From contig CAVUQS010000012.1 in the NCBI GenBank assembly GCA_963743705.1, positions 434,001-498,000 of the forward strand: a stretch of 64,000 nt of DNA, read 5' to 3'. The DNA comes from PALSA-243 sp963743705. GTDB taxonomy: Bacteria; Acidobacteriota; Terriglobia; Bryobacterales; Bryobacteraceae. The notes below the pieces were generated by a model. It was not told the DNA's origin, made no database searches, and saw only the letters and a program-made list of their open reading frames with translations. The position numbers and the translations under genes are program-made. Positions 7,770 through 16,435 of this stretch are shown in pieces (within the stretch, counting starts at the first letter, position 1; each line of letters begins with the position of its first letter).

Positions 7770-8381
7770 ATGCCATTCGAACTACCGCCCCTGCCCTACG
7801 CACCCGACGCGCTCGAACCTCATATCGACAAGATGACGATGGAGATTCACCACGGCAAGCACCACGCCGCATACGTCGCCAACCTCAACAAGGCGCTGGA
7901 ATCGGCGCCCGACCTCGCCGGCAAGACTGTCGAGGAACTGCTCGCCAACAACTGCGCCATCGTTCCCGAGAACATCCGCACCGCCGTGCGCAACAACGGC
8001 GGCGGCCACATCAACCACTCGATGTTCTGGAAGATCATGAAGGCCGGCGGAGGCGGAGCGCCGGTAGGCAATGTCGCCGCGGCGATTCAATCCACGTTCG
8101 GCAGCTTCGACGATTTCAAAACCAAGTTCAATCAGGCCGCGACCACGCGCTTTGGCTCTGGTTGGGCGTGGCTGGTGAAGGCCGGCGGCAAAGTGGATGT
8201 GATCTCATCCGCGAATCAGGATAGCCCGGTCATGGAAGGTAAGTTCCCTGTGATGGGTCTCGACGTCTGGGAGCACGCTTACTACCTGAAGTATCAAAAT
8301 AAGCGCCCGGATTACATCGGCGCCTGGTGGAACGTCGTCAACTGGGAAGAGATCGAGAGCCGCTTTAATTCAGCGAAGTAG
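7770..8381 (+). CDS. Fe/Mn superoxide dismutase
   Basis: The enzyme converts superoxide to oxygen and peroxide in the cytoplasm. The 203-residue chain begins MPFELPPLPYAPDALEPHID and shows the metal-binding histidines and acid in HHGKHHAAYV (about residue 27), GGGHINHSMFW (about 74-84), and GLDVWEHAYYLKYQNKRPDY (about 162-181), plus GSGWAWLV. The ATG at 7770 is seven bases from the GGAG site at 7759-7762; an adjacent in-frame ATG at 7767 is only four bases away and less likely. Iron or manganese preference cannot be assigned with confidence from the visible residues. It may be co-transcribed with gatA. Confidence 0.95.
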   Translation: MPFELPPLPYAPDALEPHIDKMTMEIHHGKHHAAYVANLNKALESAPDLAGKTVEELLANNCAIVPENIRTAVRNNGGGHINHSMFWKIMKAGGGGAPVGNVAAAIQSTFGSFDDFKTKFNQAATTRFGSGWAWLVKAGGKVDVISSANQDSPVMEGKFPVMGLDVWEHAYYLKYQNKRPDYIGAWWNVVNWEEIESRFNSAK

Positions 8382-8389
8382 ATTATGAA

Positions 8390-8463
8390 TTCACCGCAGA
8401 GACGCGAAGACGCTGAGAAAAACCTAACAGTCTTAACTCGGCGTCTAGGCGTCTCTGCGGTGA
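8390..8463 (+). repeat. Palindromic intergenic repeat (CGCAGAGACGC family), copy 1
   Basis: Two arms, ATTCACCGCAGAGACGC with AAGACGCTGAG on the left and CTCGGCGTCTAG with GCGTCTCTGCGGTGA on the right, form a long near-perfect inverted repeat around an AT-rich centre. It lies between the dismutase and sthA. A second copy with the same core is at 43143-43230. Such elements can fold into a stable hairpin and may act as a transcript end or as a REP/MITE-like mobile sequence. Confidence 0.7.
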
Positions 8464-8481
8464 GTCGAATGCCCCTCTAAT

Positions 8482-9882
8482 ATGCACATTTACGATCTCG
8501 TCGTCATCGGTTCGGGACCCGCTGGACAGCGCGCGGCCATTCAGGGAGCAAAATGCGGCCGCCGGGTCGCGGTGATTGAGCAGCGGGAAATTGTCGGCGG
8601 AACCTGCGTTAACACCGGCACCATCCCCAGCAAGACGATGCGCGAGGCCGTGCTGCATCTTTCCGGCTTCCAGTATCAGGGCATTTACGGCGTGAACTAT
8701 CACGTCAAGGAACGCATCACCATGGCGGACCTCACCTTCCGCGTCAACCAGGTGATCAAGACCGAAGTCGATGTGACGCAATCGCAGTTGGCGCGCAACG
8801 GCGTCGATGTTTTTTACGCCCGCGCCAGCTTTACCGACGCCACGCATATTAAGATCGAAAATTCTCGCGGCACGGCCGATTTCGAAGCCCCGTATATCAT
8901 CATCGCCACCGGCACCAAGCCGGCGGTTTCGCCCACCGTTCCCCTCAACGGCGCGACCATCGTCAATAGCGACCAGGTTTTGCAAATGCCTGAGATCCCG
9001 AAGACGCTCATCGTGGTCGGTGGCGGCGTGATCGGCGTGGAATACGCGTGCATGTTCGCGATTCTCGGGTCGCGCGTGATCCTGGTGGAGAAGCGCCCGC
9101 GCCTGCTGGAATTCGCGGATAACGAAATCGTGGAGGCGCTATCGTATCACCTGCGCGACCATCGCGTAACCATGCGCCTGAACGAAGAGGTCGGGAGCGT
9201 CGAGGTGGCGCCCGATGGCGCCGTGGTCGCAAACCTGAAGAGCAACAAGCGCATTTCGGCCGACGCGCTGCTCTATGCGGTAGGCCGCCAGGGCAACGTG
9301 GACGAAATGAATCTCGCAGCCGCCGGCCTGGAAGCCGACAACCGCGGCCGGATCACCGTCGATGCCGAATTCCGCACCAAGGTCTCGAACATCTACGCCG
9401 TTGGCGACGTGATAGGATTCCCAAGCTTGGCGTCGGTTTCGATGGAACAGGGACGTCTCGCGGCGGCCAACGCATTCGGGCTCAAGATCAACTCCAACCC
9501 GGCCAATTATCCATACGGCATTTACACCATTCCCGAAATCTCGTTCATTGGGAAAACCGAAGAGCAATTGACGGACGAAGACGTGCCTTACGAAGTCGGC
9601 GTCGCCTATTATCGCGAAACCGCGCGCGGCCAGATCCGCGGCGATACCACCGGCCGCTTGAAACTGATCTTCCACCGCGAAACCCGGCTACTGCTGGGAG
9701 TCCATATCATCGGCGAAGGCGCTTCGGAACTGCTGCACATCGGGCAAGCCGTATTGATCTTGAAGGCCACGGTCGATTACTTCGTGGATACCGTGTTCAA
9801 CTACCCAACGCTCGCAGAATGTTACAAGATGGCCGCATTCAACGGCGTGAATAAGCTACGCCGGTTTGAAGCCGCGAAGTAA
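8482..9882 (+). CDS. sthA: Soluble pyridine nucleotide transhydrogenase
   Basis: SthA moves reducing equivalents between NADPH and NAD(+). The 466-residue flavoprotein has the FAD-binding GSGPAGQRAAIQGAK motif near residue 10, the GGTCVNTGTIPSK segment (about 39-51) with only one of the two redox cysteines of the disulfide reductases, which is the hallmark of this enzyme, a second nucleotide motif (VVGGGVIGVEYACMFAILGS), YAVGDVIGFPSLASVS, and a dimerisation domain. Length fits the family. It stands alone between the repeat at 8390-8463 and the convergent STY0301-type gene, whose stop abuts its own. Confidence 0.93.
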   Translation: MHIYDLVVIGSGPAGQRAAIQGAKCGRRVAVIEQREIVGGTCVNTGTIPSKTMREAVLHLSGFQYQGIYGVNYHVKERITMADLTFRVNQVIKTEVDVTQSQLARNGVDVFYARASFTDATHIKIENSRGTADFEAPYIIIATGTKPAVSPTVPLNGATIVNSDQVLQMPEIPKTLIVVGGGVIGVEYACMFAILGSRVILVEKRPRLLEFADNEIVEALSYHLRDHRVTMRLNEEVGSVEVAPDGAVVANLKSNKRISADALLYAVGRQGNVDEMNLAAAGLEADNRGRITVDAEFRTKVSNIYAVGDVIGFPSLASVSMEQGRLAAANAFGLKINSNPANYPYGIYTIPEISFIGKTEEQLTDEDVPYEVGVAYYRETARGQIRGDTTGRLKLIFHRETRLLLGVHIIGEGASELLHIGQAVLILKATVDYFVDTVFNYPTLAECYKMAAFNGVNKLRRFEAAK

Positions 9883-10332
9883 TTACTGGCACGAGAAGAC
9901 CGGCGACGCCACCGGTTGGTTACCCGCCATATTCCGGAAAGAAAAAGTGCAAGTCTTCAGACGCGCCGGAAGATTCGTCATGACAGTTACAGACGTGCCT
10001 TCATACCGGCAGCGTAGGAATAAGTTTTCGCTGCGATAATCGGTAAGTTTCCAAGTCTGCTTCACCTGCTTGCCTTGGGTTTGCGTATCATCCGGCGCAA
10101 GTTCGGCTTCATTTTTCCCAGGCCTTCCATTGTAAATCGAAGGGCGCAGGAATTTGTGGATCGCCTTAGCAGCCTCGGCTTGCCAAGGCGCCGGAACCGG
10201 CGCGCTTTCTGTGACGGGAATTGAGGCTGGACACGCCAAAGCCGTAGACGCGCTCTGTGCGCAGAGCATCACCGGCGCTGCGGCGCCGATTAAGATCAGG
10301 CGCACAACCGCTGCGCGGTTACTCGACGACAT
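9883..10332 (-). CDS. STY0301-family exported protein, possible immunity protein
   Basis: The product is a small exported protein with a signal peptide (MSSSNRAAVVRLILIGAAAP, then VMLCAQSASTALA) and a mature part with four cysteines (ACP, LRCRY, KTCTF, FSCQ), probably two periplasmic disulfides. The pattern of cysteines together with WKLTD matches the STY0301 family. ATG 10332 gives 149 residues; an ATG at 10347 would lengthen it by five. Either start overlaps the end of the upstream BPSL0067-type amidase gene. Overlap with a peptidoglycan-amidase-like gene that lacks a signal peptide suggests an effector with a periplasmic immunity protein; this pairing is my inference. Confidence 0.7.
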   Translation of the reverse strand: MSSSNRAAVVRLILIGAAAPVMLCAQSASTALACPASIPVTESAPVPAPWQAEAAKAIHKFLRPSIYNGRPGKNEAELAPDDTQTQGKQVKQTWKLTDYRSENLFLRCRYEGTSVTVMTNLPARLKTCTFSFRNMAGNQPVASPVFSCQ

Positions 10333-10699
10333 AGAACTGGTTCCCATCGTTCACCGCGTGACCGGTGTAAGAGCTGTCACGGAACCAGATCGTTCTTTGA
10401 TGAACCGGCTGCCCCGTCCATTGGTCGTAGACCACCAGGCCCTGAGCATTCTGCGAGACATAGATCGCAGCGTGGGAACGTCCGTCCGTATGGTTACCGT
10501 AAGTGCCTGTCGGATCGAACGTTGCGATGGCCGTACCTTCGGGCACTGTCGAATCGCCCTTGACGATCCGGCCTTTTTTCCATGACGCCGTAAGTGGACT
10601 AGTCGCGGCGTGCTCCACGAACGCCACGCACTGTCCGGTTCCAATTACCTTGCCTATGTCGGTGCTCACAATGTTAGGAATGTTCGCCTGATAGGCCAT
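10319..10699 (-). CDS. BPSL0067-family papain-like amidase
   Basis: This 126-residue protein resembles the BPSL0067 family of NlpC/P60-like cysteine peptidases. The likely catalytic cysteine is Cys24 in GTGQCVAFVEHAA, with His76 in GRSHAAIYVS and a DQW near residue 92 as the third position. There is no signal peptide, so if the target is peptidoglycan the protein must be delivered by a secretion system or act after lysis. It follows prmA by seven bases and overlaps the exported STY0301-type gene. No type VI or other secretion genes lie in the window. It could alternatively be a housekeeping wall amidase, but that would normally carry a signal peptide. Confidence 0.75.
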   Translation of the reverse strand: MAYQANIPNIVSTDIGKVIGTGQCVAFVEHAATSPLTASWKKGRIVKGDSTVPEGTAIATFDPTGTYGNHTDGRSHAAIYVSQNAQGLVVYDQWTGQPVHQRTIWFRDSSYTGHAVNDGNQFYVVE

Positions 10700-10706
10700 A
10701 GACGGA

Positions 10707-11465
10707 TCAGCCTATCATACTCGCAATCGCCAGCGCCCAATTTCGCTTCTGCCGAATTTCAGTCACGCAGCCGAGCGCCGCTTTTATCTGCTCCACTTCA
10801 GCAAGCTCAAAGCCGCTTGCAAGCAGCACGCCGCCGGGACGCAACACCCGCCTGAGTTCGGACGCGAGCGCAACAATCGCTTCCGGGCTGATGTTAGCAG
10901 TCACCAGATCGACCGATGCCGAGCGCACCGCATCCACCGAGCCGACGAATGCATCGCCCGCAATCTCCACCGCGATGGGATCGATGTCGCACGCATAAGT
11001 CATCTTCGCGCCCAACAGTTGCGCGGCGTGCCGCAGAATGCCCGAGCCCGCGCCGACATCCAGCATCATCATGCCCGGCTTGAGAAAATCTTCCAGCGCT
11101 TCGAGACAAAGCTGCGTAGTCTCATGTACGCCGGTGCCGAAGGCCATCCCCGGATTCACTGCGATACGCAACCGGCCGGCCGGCGCGGGGTCGTCGCGCC
11201 ATTCCGGAACCAGGAAGAAACGCGAACCGACTTCCATCGGCTGCAGCAAATCGCGCGCGGATTGCACCCAGTCGCGATTTTCTTCATCGCGGATAGACGC
11301 GCCCCGGTAGCGTTCAAGCAAAGCGCCGCGGTCGGCGGAATCCTCGAAAAAGGCGCGCACGGCATGCCCCTCCGGCTCTACTATGCCGCAAGAACCCTGC
11401 TCCCAAAGATCGGCGATGAGGATATCGCGATCTTCGCCGGTGGTGTCAATTTCGAGTGAGAACAC
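10707..11465 (-). CDS. prmA: Ribosomal protein L11 methyltransferase
   Basis: PrmA trimethylates ribosomal protein L11 using S-adenosylmethionine. The protein has a short N-terminal substrate-recognition part (VFSLEIDTTGEDRDILIADL), the conserved VNPGMAFGTGVHETTQLC segment, motif I DVGAGSGIL, and the ANISPE active-site region, then GGVLLASGFE. At 252 residues it is shorter than the Escherichia coli enzyme. The GTG at 11465 is preferred over a TTG at 11483 because a TACGCT hexamer stands exactly six bases before it, the same arrangement seen at several other genes here; either start is possible. The BPSL0067-type gene follows after seven bases. Confidence 0.88.
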   Translation of the reverse strand: MFSLEIDTTGEDRDILIADLWEQGSCGIVEPEGHAVRAFFEDSADRGALLERYRGASIRDEENRDWVQSARDLLQPMEVGSRFFLVPEWRDDPAPAGRLRIAVNPGMAFGTGVHETTQLCLEALEDFLKPGMMMLDVGAGSGILRHAAQLLGAKMTYACDIDPIAVEIAGDAFVGSVDAVRSASVDLVTANISPEAIVALASELRRVLRPGGVLLASGFELAEVEQIKAALGCVTEIRQKRNWALAIASMIG

Positions 11466-11502
11466 GTCACCAGCGTAATGCAATTGGCTCGCTGTCGCTC
11501 GA

Positions 11503-12093
11503 TTAGCGGTAATAATTCACGTAGCGCTCGTATTCCTTCATCACCTCAGGATCCGTGGCGAACGTCTGGTGCAAAATCCAGACACCCTCCGCATTGGCCA
11601 CGAAAATCAAGCCGCGGCGGTCATCCCGGCTGATCGCTGTCACGCCGCCGAACTCGCGCGCAACCTTGGGATGCACCGGGTCGGACAGATCGAAGATGCG
11701 AATGGTCTGAGGCGCGGGTGCGGGCGTGCTGACGGTGGCAGGGTCGTCCGCAACCAAAGCCGCGGTACCGGCTACAGAGAAAATGCTCACCGCTGCGCCG
11801 CCGCCCGGGTACGCCACATCCGCCAGAACGGCCGGTTGCGCGGTTTTCGTCACGTCAATGAGCGTGACGCCCTTGCCCGGGTCGTGCTCCGCATACAGAT
11901 AGAAACTGCTGTAGTGTTGAGTGGCCAGGAAACGCCGCACAGGCCCGCCGGTGAGTGGAATGTGGCCGACCACCGTGATTTCATCCTGCGGATCTTTGGG
12001 CGCGGGCTTCGGCTTCTTATCCTTCGCGTCCGCCGGACTGAAAAGCGCCGCCATGCCAAGAACCGGGATGGCAAGATAACGCAATCGATGCAT
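11503..12093 (-). CDS. Exported beta-propeller-like (LVIVD-type) protein
   Basis: The 196-residue product has a signal peptide (MHRLRYLAIPVLGMAALFSPADA), a Lys/Pro-rich linker, and then strand repeats of the LVIVD kind: VTLIDVTKTAQPAVLADV and IRIFDLSDPVHPKVAREF, followed by DDRRGLIFVANAEGVWIL. It is too short for a complete propeller and may pack with a partner. It lies 18 bases behind the RND pump with a good AAAGGAG site, so it is probably the last gene of the efflux operon. Its role there is unknown. Confidence 0.65.
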   Translation of the reverse strand: MHRLRYLAIPVLGMAALFSPADAKDKKPKPAPKDPQDEITVVGHIPLTGGPVRRFLATQHYSSFYLYAEHDPGKGVTLIDVTKTAQPAVLADVAYPGGGAAVSIFSVAGTAALVADDPATVSTPAPAPQTIRIFDLSDPVHPKVAREFGGVTAISRDDRRGLIFVANAEGVWILHQTFATDPEVMKEYERYVNYYR

Positions 12094-12110
12094 AGGGCAA
12101 ATGTCTCCTT

Positions 12111-15100
12111 TTAGTCTTTCTTCCCCGCGTATGCGAGGGTGAATCCTGCGGGAACCACAAAAACCGTGACCAAGACCGAAACCGTTAAGCCACCTATCAG
12201 CGCGCGAGCCAGCGGCGCGTAAGATTCGCTGCCTTCACCGAGCTTCAACGCCATCGGCATCAGCCCGATCACGGTGGCGAGCGAAGTCATCAGCACCGGG
12301 CGCAGGCGCACGCGGCTCGCGGTCGCCACGGCTTCGCGCGCCGCCATTCCTTCGCGGCGCAAGTGGTGCGCGAATTCGACAATCAGGATGCTGTTCGACA
12401 TCGCAATGCCCGCCAGCATCACCACCCCCATCAGCGACATCACGTTCAGCGTTGTCTTGGTTGACCACAGCGTCAACAAGACGCCCGTCAATCCCGGCGG
12501 AAACGCAAGCAAAATGATGAAGGGATCGATAAACGACCGGAACTGCGCAACCAGAATCAGATACAGCAGAACCACGGAGAGCGAAAGGCCAACCGCAAAG
12601 CTTTTGAAAGACGAGCGCATGCCGTCTACCATTCCGTGTATCGCCACATCCACGCCGGCCGGCAGTTTGGCCTCTGCAATCAGCCGGTCGATCTGACTGG
12701 CGATCGATCCGAGGCCCTCACCCAGCGGCCGTACGTAGATATCGAGCACACGCCGGATCTGGTAGTGATCCACCTCGGTGGGCGCTTCGAAGCGGTGAAT
12801 GCTGCTGACCATATCCAGGCGCGTCGGGCGCTTCAATCCGGCGCCATGCAGCGGAATCGAGCGCAGGTCGGGCAGGCTGCGGATCTGCTGCTCGGGGTAT
12901 TGCACGTTCAGAAAATAGTTGTTGTTGTTCTTTGGATCGATCCAGATATTGGGCGCCACCATCTGGTTGGAAGTGAGGGCGGTGATGACGTTCTGCACCA
13001 CTTCCTTTTCGGTGAGCCCGAGCTCGCCCGCGCGCGTGCGGTCGATATCGAGGCGCAGCGCAGGATAGTCCAGATCCTGCGGAATATAGGCATCCGCCAC
13101 GTCTGGGATCTGGCGAATCTTCTTGGCAAGGTCGAGGGTGGCTTCGTAACTGGTATGAAGATCCGTGCCGCCCACCTGTACGTCGATCGGCGCCGCGAGC
13201 CCCAAATTCAGCACCGCGTCGATCAGGCTGCCCGAGGAAAAATACGCCGCCAGTTCCGGCATCTCTTGCTGCATGCGCTCTTTCACGCGCGCCATGTATT
13301 CGTAACTGCCGGTTTTGTGTCCGGCTTTCAAGCCGACCTGCACGAATGCCGTGTGCATGGCCGAGTTCGACGTGTAGATCGCCGAAAAGCCCGGGTCCAC
13401 GCCGATGTTCGACACGATCATGCCTAGGTCGCTCTGCGCAACGGTGCGGCGGACAAGAGCTTCCAGGCGGGCGATCTCACCTTCCGTCTCCTCGAGGCGC
13501 GTGCCCGACGGAGCCTTGACGTTGATCACGAACTGTCCGGCGTCGGTACGCGGAAAAAACGCGAGTTCGAGATGCGGAAACAGCAAAAGGCTCGCGGCGA
13601 ACACAAGTCCGAAGCCCATCAGGCAAAGCACCGGGCGGCGCAGCGCGACGGCGACCATGGAATCGTAGCCGCACAAGAACCGCTCGAACCCGCGGTTGAA
13701 CCAGCCGTGAAATCCGCCTCCGCCCTTGGCGCTCTCGCCGTGTCCGTGGCCGCTCGCTTTCATGAAGCGGGCACAGAACAACGGAACCACCGTCATCGCC
13801 ACCACATAAGAAGCAAACAGCGAGACCACAACTGCCAACGCCAGCGATGAGAACAGAAACTTGCTGACGCCGTAGAGCAGCGTCACCGGGAAGAAGACCA
13901 CCACGGTGGTGAGCGTGGCCGCGAGCACCGGCAGCGCCACTTCGCGCCCGCCCTTTTCGGCCGCCGCCAGCGGCGGATTGCCGCGCTCCAGATGCCGGAA
14001 GATATTTTCCAGCACCACCACCGAGTTGTCGATGAGGCGGGAGAGCGCTAGCGCCAAGCCGCCCAGGACCATGGTATTAATCGAGCTTCCGCCGATTTGC
14101 AGCGCGATGAACGTCGCGAGAGCCGAAAGCGGAATGGAGAAGAACACGGCGGCCGTCGCGCGCATGCTGCCGAGAAACAGCAGAATCATCAACGACGTCA
14201 GAAACAGTCCGATACCGCCTTCATCCAACAGCGTGTGAATTGCGGTTTTGACGAACTGCGATTGATCGAAAACCACGCTATTGACAAGCGAGGAAGGCAC
14301 GTCGAACAATCGCTTCAACTTTGTGCGCACGCCATCGACGACGGCGATCGTGTTGGAATCGCCCCCTTGCTTCAAAACCGGCAGATAAACCGAGCGTTGC
14401 CCATCCACGCGCACCGCGTTGTATTGCAGCGCATACGCGTCCTTGGCCACGCCGATGTCCGAAACGCGAACCGGGTTCTCGCCGGTAAGTTTGATGGGCA
14501 CGCGGTTGATGTCTTCGACCTTACTGACCTGGCTGTTGGCGTAAATGTTGTAGTCGTATTTCCCGATCTGCACGTCGCCCGCGGGCAGCACGAGGTTCGA
14601 TTCGTTCATCGCGCGCACCACGTCCATCAAGCTCAATTGCCGCGCTTCGAGTTTGAAGGGGTCGGCGTAGAGCATGATTTCGCGCCACCGTCCGCCGAAC
14701 GGTTGCGGCACAGCGGCGCCGGGTACGCCCGCCAGTTGATTGCGCACCACGTTCTGCGCCAGATCCTTCAATTGCGTCTCGCTCAGGTCATCGCCGCGGA
14801 ATGTCACCAGACAGACTGGCAGGCTGGAAGCGTCCATCTTCAGAACGAACGGGGGCAGGGTGCCGGGAGGCAGATGGCTGATTTCCGCCATGGCGAGACT
14901 GGCAATGGTAGTGACCGCAGAGTCCGGATTCGTCCCGGGCTGAAAGTAGACCTTGATCAGGCTCACGCCCGCGAGCGAGCGCGATTCCATATGATCGATT
15001 CCGCTCGCCAGCGTGAAGAATCGCTCCAGGTGATACGTGATGTTGCCTTCGACCTGTTCCGGCGGCATGCCGGAATAAAACGTCGCCACCGCCACGACCG

Positions 15101-15221
15101 GAATGTTCATGGCGGGGAAAAGGTCCACCGGCATGCGCGCGACGCTCACGACCCCTACCAGGCTGATGATCAGGCACACCACGACGATGAGATAAGGCGT
15201 GTGGATGGCGAAGCGGGACAT
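12111..15221 (-). CDS. RND-family efflux pump, inner-membrane transporter
   Basis: The 1036-residue protein is a proton-driven pump of the AcrB/HAE fold with twelve membrane segments and two large periplasmic loops. It starts MSRFAIHTPYLIVVVCLIIS and contains MPVDLFPAMNIPVV, the repeated porter domains, and RLRPVLMTSLATVIGLMP, in which the conserved Arg and Thr of the proton path are kept. The fourth-helix Asp-Asp pair is Asp-Asn (LSRLIDNSVVVLEN), and the helix-10 Lys is Ser (GIAMSNSILIVEF). It is two bases behind its adaptor gene. The substrate is unknown; a metal-response type regulator pair lies divergently at the operon head. Confidence 0.95.
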   Translation of the reverse strand: MSRFAIHTPYLIVVVCLIISLVGVVSVARMPVDLFPAMNIPVVAVATFYSGMPPEQVEGNITYHLERFFTLASGIDHMESRSLAGVSLIKVYFQPGTNPDSAVTTIASLAMAEISHLPPGTLPPFVLKMDASSLPVCLVTFRGDDLSETQLKDLAQNVVRNQLAGVPGAAVPQPFGGRWREIMLYADPFKLEARQLSLMDVVRAMNESNLVLPAGDVQIGKYDYNIYANSQVSKVEDINRVPIKLTGENPVRVSDIGVAKDAYALQYNAVRVDGQRSVYLPVLKQGGDSNTIAVVDGVRTKLKRLFDVPSSLVNSVVFDQSQFVKTAIHTLLDEGGIGLFLTSLMILLFLGSMRATAAVFFSIPLSALATFIALQIGGSSINTMVLGGLALALSRLIDNSVVVLENIFRHLERGNPPLAAAEKGGREVALPVLAATLTTVVVFFPVTLLYGVSKFLFSSLALAVVVSLFASYVVAMTVVPLFCARFMKASGHGHGESAKGGGGFHGWFNRGFERFLCGYDSMVAVALRRPVLCLMGFGLVFAASLLLFPHLELAFFPRTDAGQFVINVKAPSGTRLEETEGEIARLEALVRRTVAQSDLGMIVSNIGVDPGFSAIYTSNSAMHTAFVQVGLKAGHKTGSYEYMARVKERMQQEMPELAAYFSSGSLIDAVLNLGLAAPIDVQVGGTDLHTSYEATLDLAKKIRQIPDVADAYIPQDLDYPALRLDIDRTRAGELGLTEKEVVQNVITALTSNQMVAPNIWIDPKNNNNYFLNVQYPEQQIRSLPDLRSIPLHGAGLKRPTRLDMVSSIHRFEAPTEVDHYQIRRVLDIYVRPLGEGLGSIASQIDRLIAEAKLPAGVDVAIHGMVDGMRSSFKSFAVGLSLSVVLLYLILVAQFRSFIDPFIILLAFPPGLTGVLLTLWSTKTTLNVMSLMGVVMLAGIAMSNSILIVEFAHHLRREGMAAREAVATASRVRLRPVLMTSLATVIGLMPMALKLGEGSESYAPLARALIGGLTVSVLVTVFVVPAGFTLAYAGKKD

Positions 15222-15223
15222 GG

Positions 15224-16435
15224 TTATCGCACCTGCGCTTCCAGGGATCTGCCCTGCACCTGCTGTCCCTCTTTCAAACCCGCGCGGCGGCCCACCACCA
15301 CCTCGTCGTTTTCACGCAGGCCTGATGTCACCTCCACGCTCTGCGCGTTTTCGAGGCCCAATGTCACGGGCACAACGTGAATCACGCCGCCCGCATCCAC
15401 CGTGTAGACATGCGCCGATGCGCCGCTCCGATCGACGGCATCAAGCGGAATGGCCAGAGCCTGACGGCGTTCCTCTATGCGCAAATCCACCTCGGCGTAC
15501 ATGCCCGGAATCAGCGTCAACGCCGCGTTGGGGACGTCTACCTCGGTATCCATCGTGCGCGTCGATGGTTGAATTTTGTCCGCAAACCGCGCCACCTTAC
15601 CCGGAAAAGTGCGGCCGAGCGACGACACGCGCACGTCTACCGTTTCGCCGACGCGAACGCGCGCCACCGCCGATTCCGGCACCGGCAGGATGAGTCGCAG
15701 AAGGTTATTCTGCGAGAGTTGCACGATGGGCATCGCCTGCGTCTGCGAGGCCGTGCCCGATTGAATCATCGACCCGGCGTTGGCGTAACGCTTGGTCACG
15801 ACGCCTTCGAATGGCGCGGCGATAGTAGCGTATTTGTGCAGGGTCTCGATGCGCGCTTGATCCGCGCGAGAGACGCGTACTTTCTGTTCGGCGGTTTTCA
15901 AGTTGGATTTCGCGGCGGAGACCTGCGCTTCCGCCACCAGATCGCGCGACCGCGCTTCATCCACTTCCTGTTGCGGCACCAGCCCCGGCTCGCGCTTCAG
16001 CACGTCGGAAATGCGCGTGGACGAAAGGTGCGCCAGATCGTGCGCGGCTTGCATCCGCTGCAACTCATCGGTCGCGGTGGCGACTTCGTCTTCCGCCTGA
16101 TCGATAGCCGCCGCGCCTTTGGTCAAGTCGTCTTCCATCTCCGGGATTTCGAGCGTTGCGAGCACCTGTCCCTGATGGACCCGATCTCCGATATCGACGT
16201 TGATGGCGCGAACATAGCCCGCAACCTTGGCCATGACATCCACCTCCTGGTAGGGCTCGAATTCCGCCGTGAGGGTCACCGCGGACGTAAGATCCGCACG
16301 CGCCGCCTTCACTACGGGAACGATCGGCGGCGCGGCCGACGCCGCAGGCGCGCGCTGGCCTTCGGCGGCGACTCTGCTGCAAGAGCACAGATTGAGTGCG
16401 CAAACGAGGAGGAGAGCAAGAAGTAGATTTTTCAT
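15224..16435 (-). CDS. RND efflux periplasmic adaptor lipoprotein
   Basis: The 403-residue protein has a lipoprotein signal (MKNLLLALLLVCALNLCSC), a lipoyl half-motif (VDVMAKVAGYVRAINVDIGD, about residues 65-84), a coiled-coil hairpin, the second half-motif (ATIAAPFEGVVTKRYANAGS), and the beta-barrel and membrane-proximal domains (VRVGETVDVRVSSLG; VEVTSGLRENDEVVV). The ATG at 16435 overlaps the stop of the TolC gene (ATGA) and directly precedes the signal, so the 78 upstream codons of the open frame are not used. It links the pump at 12111-15221 with the channel at 16432-17712. Confidence 0.94.
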   Translation of the reverse strand: MKNLLLALLLVCALNLCSCSRVAAEGQRAPAASAAPPIVPVVKAARADLTSAVTLTAEFEPYQEVDVMAKVAGYVRAINVDIGDRVHQGQVLATLEIPEMEDDLTKGAAAIDQAEDEVATATDELQRMQAAHDLAHLSSTRISDVLKREPGLVPQQEVDEARSRDLVAEAQVSAAKSNLKTAEQKVRVSRADQARIETLHKYATIAAPFEGVVTKRYANAGSMIQSGTASQTQAMPIVQLSQNNLLRLILPVPESAVARVRVGETVDVRVSSLGRTFPGKVARFADKIQPSTRTMDTEVDVPNAALTLIPGMYAEVDLRIEERRQALAIPLDAVDRSGASAHVYTVDAGGVIHVVPVTLGLENAQSVEVTSGLRENDEVVVGRRAGLKEGQQVQGRSLEAQVR

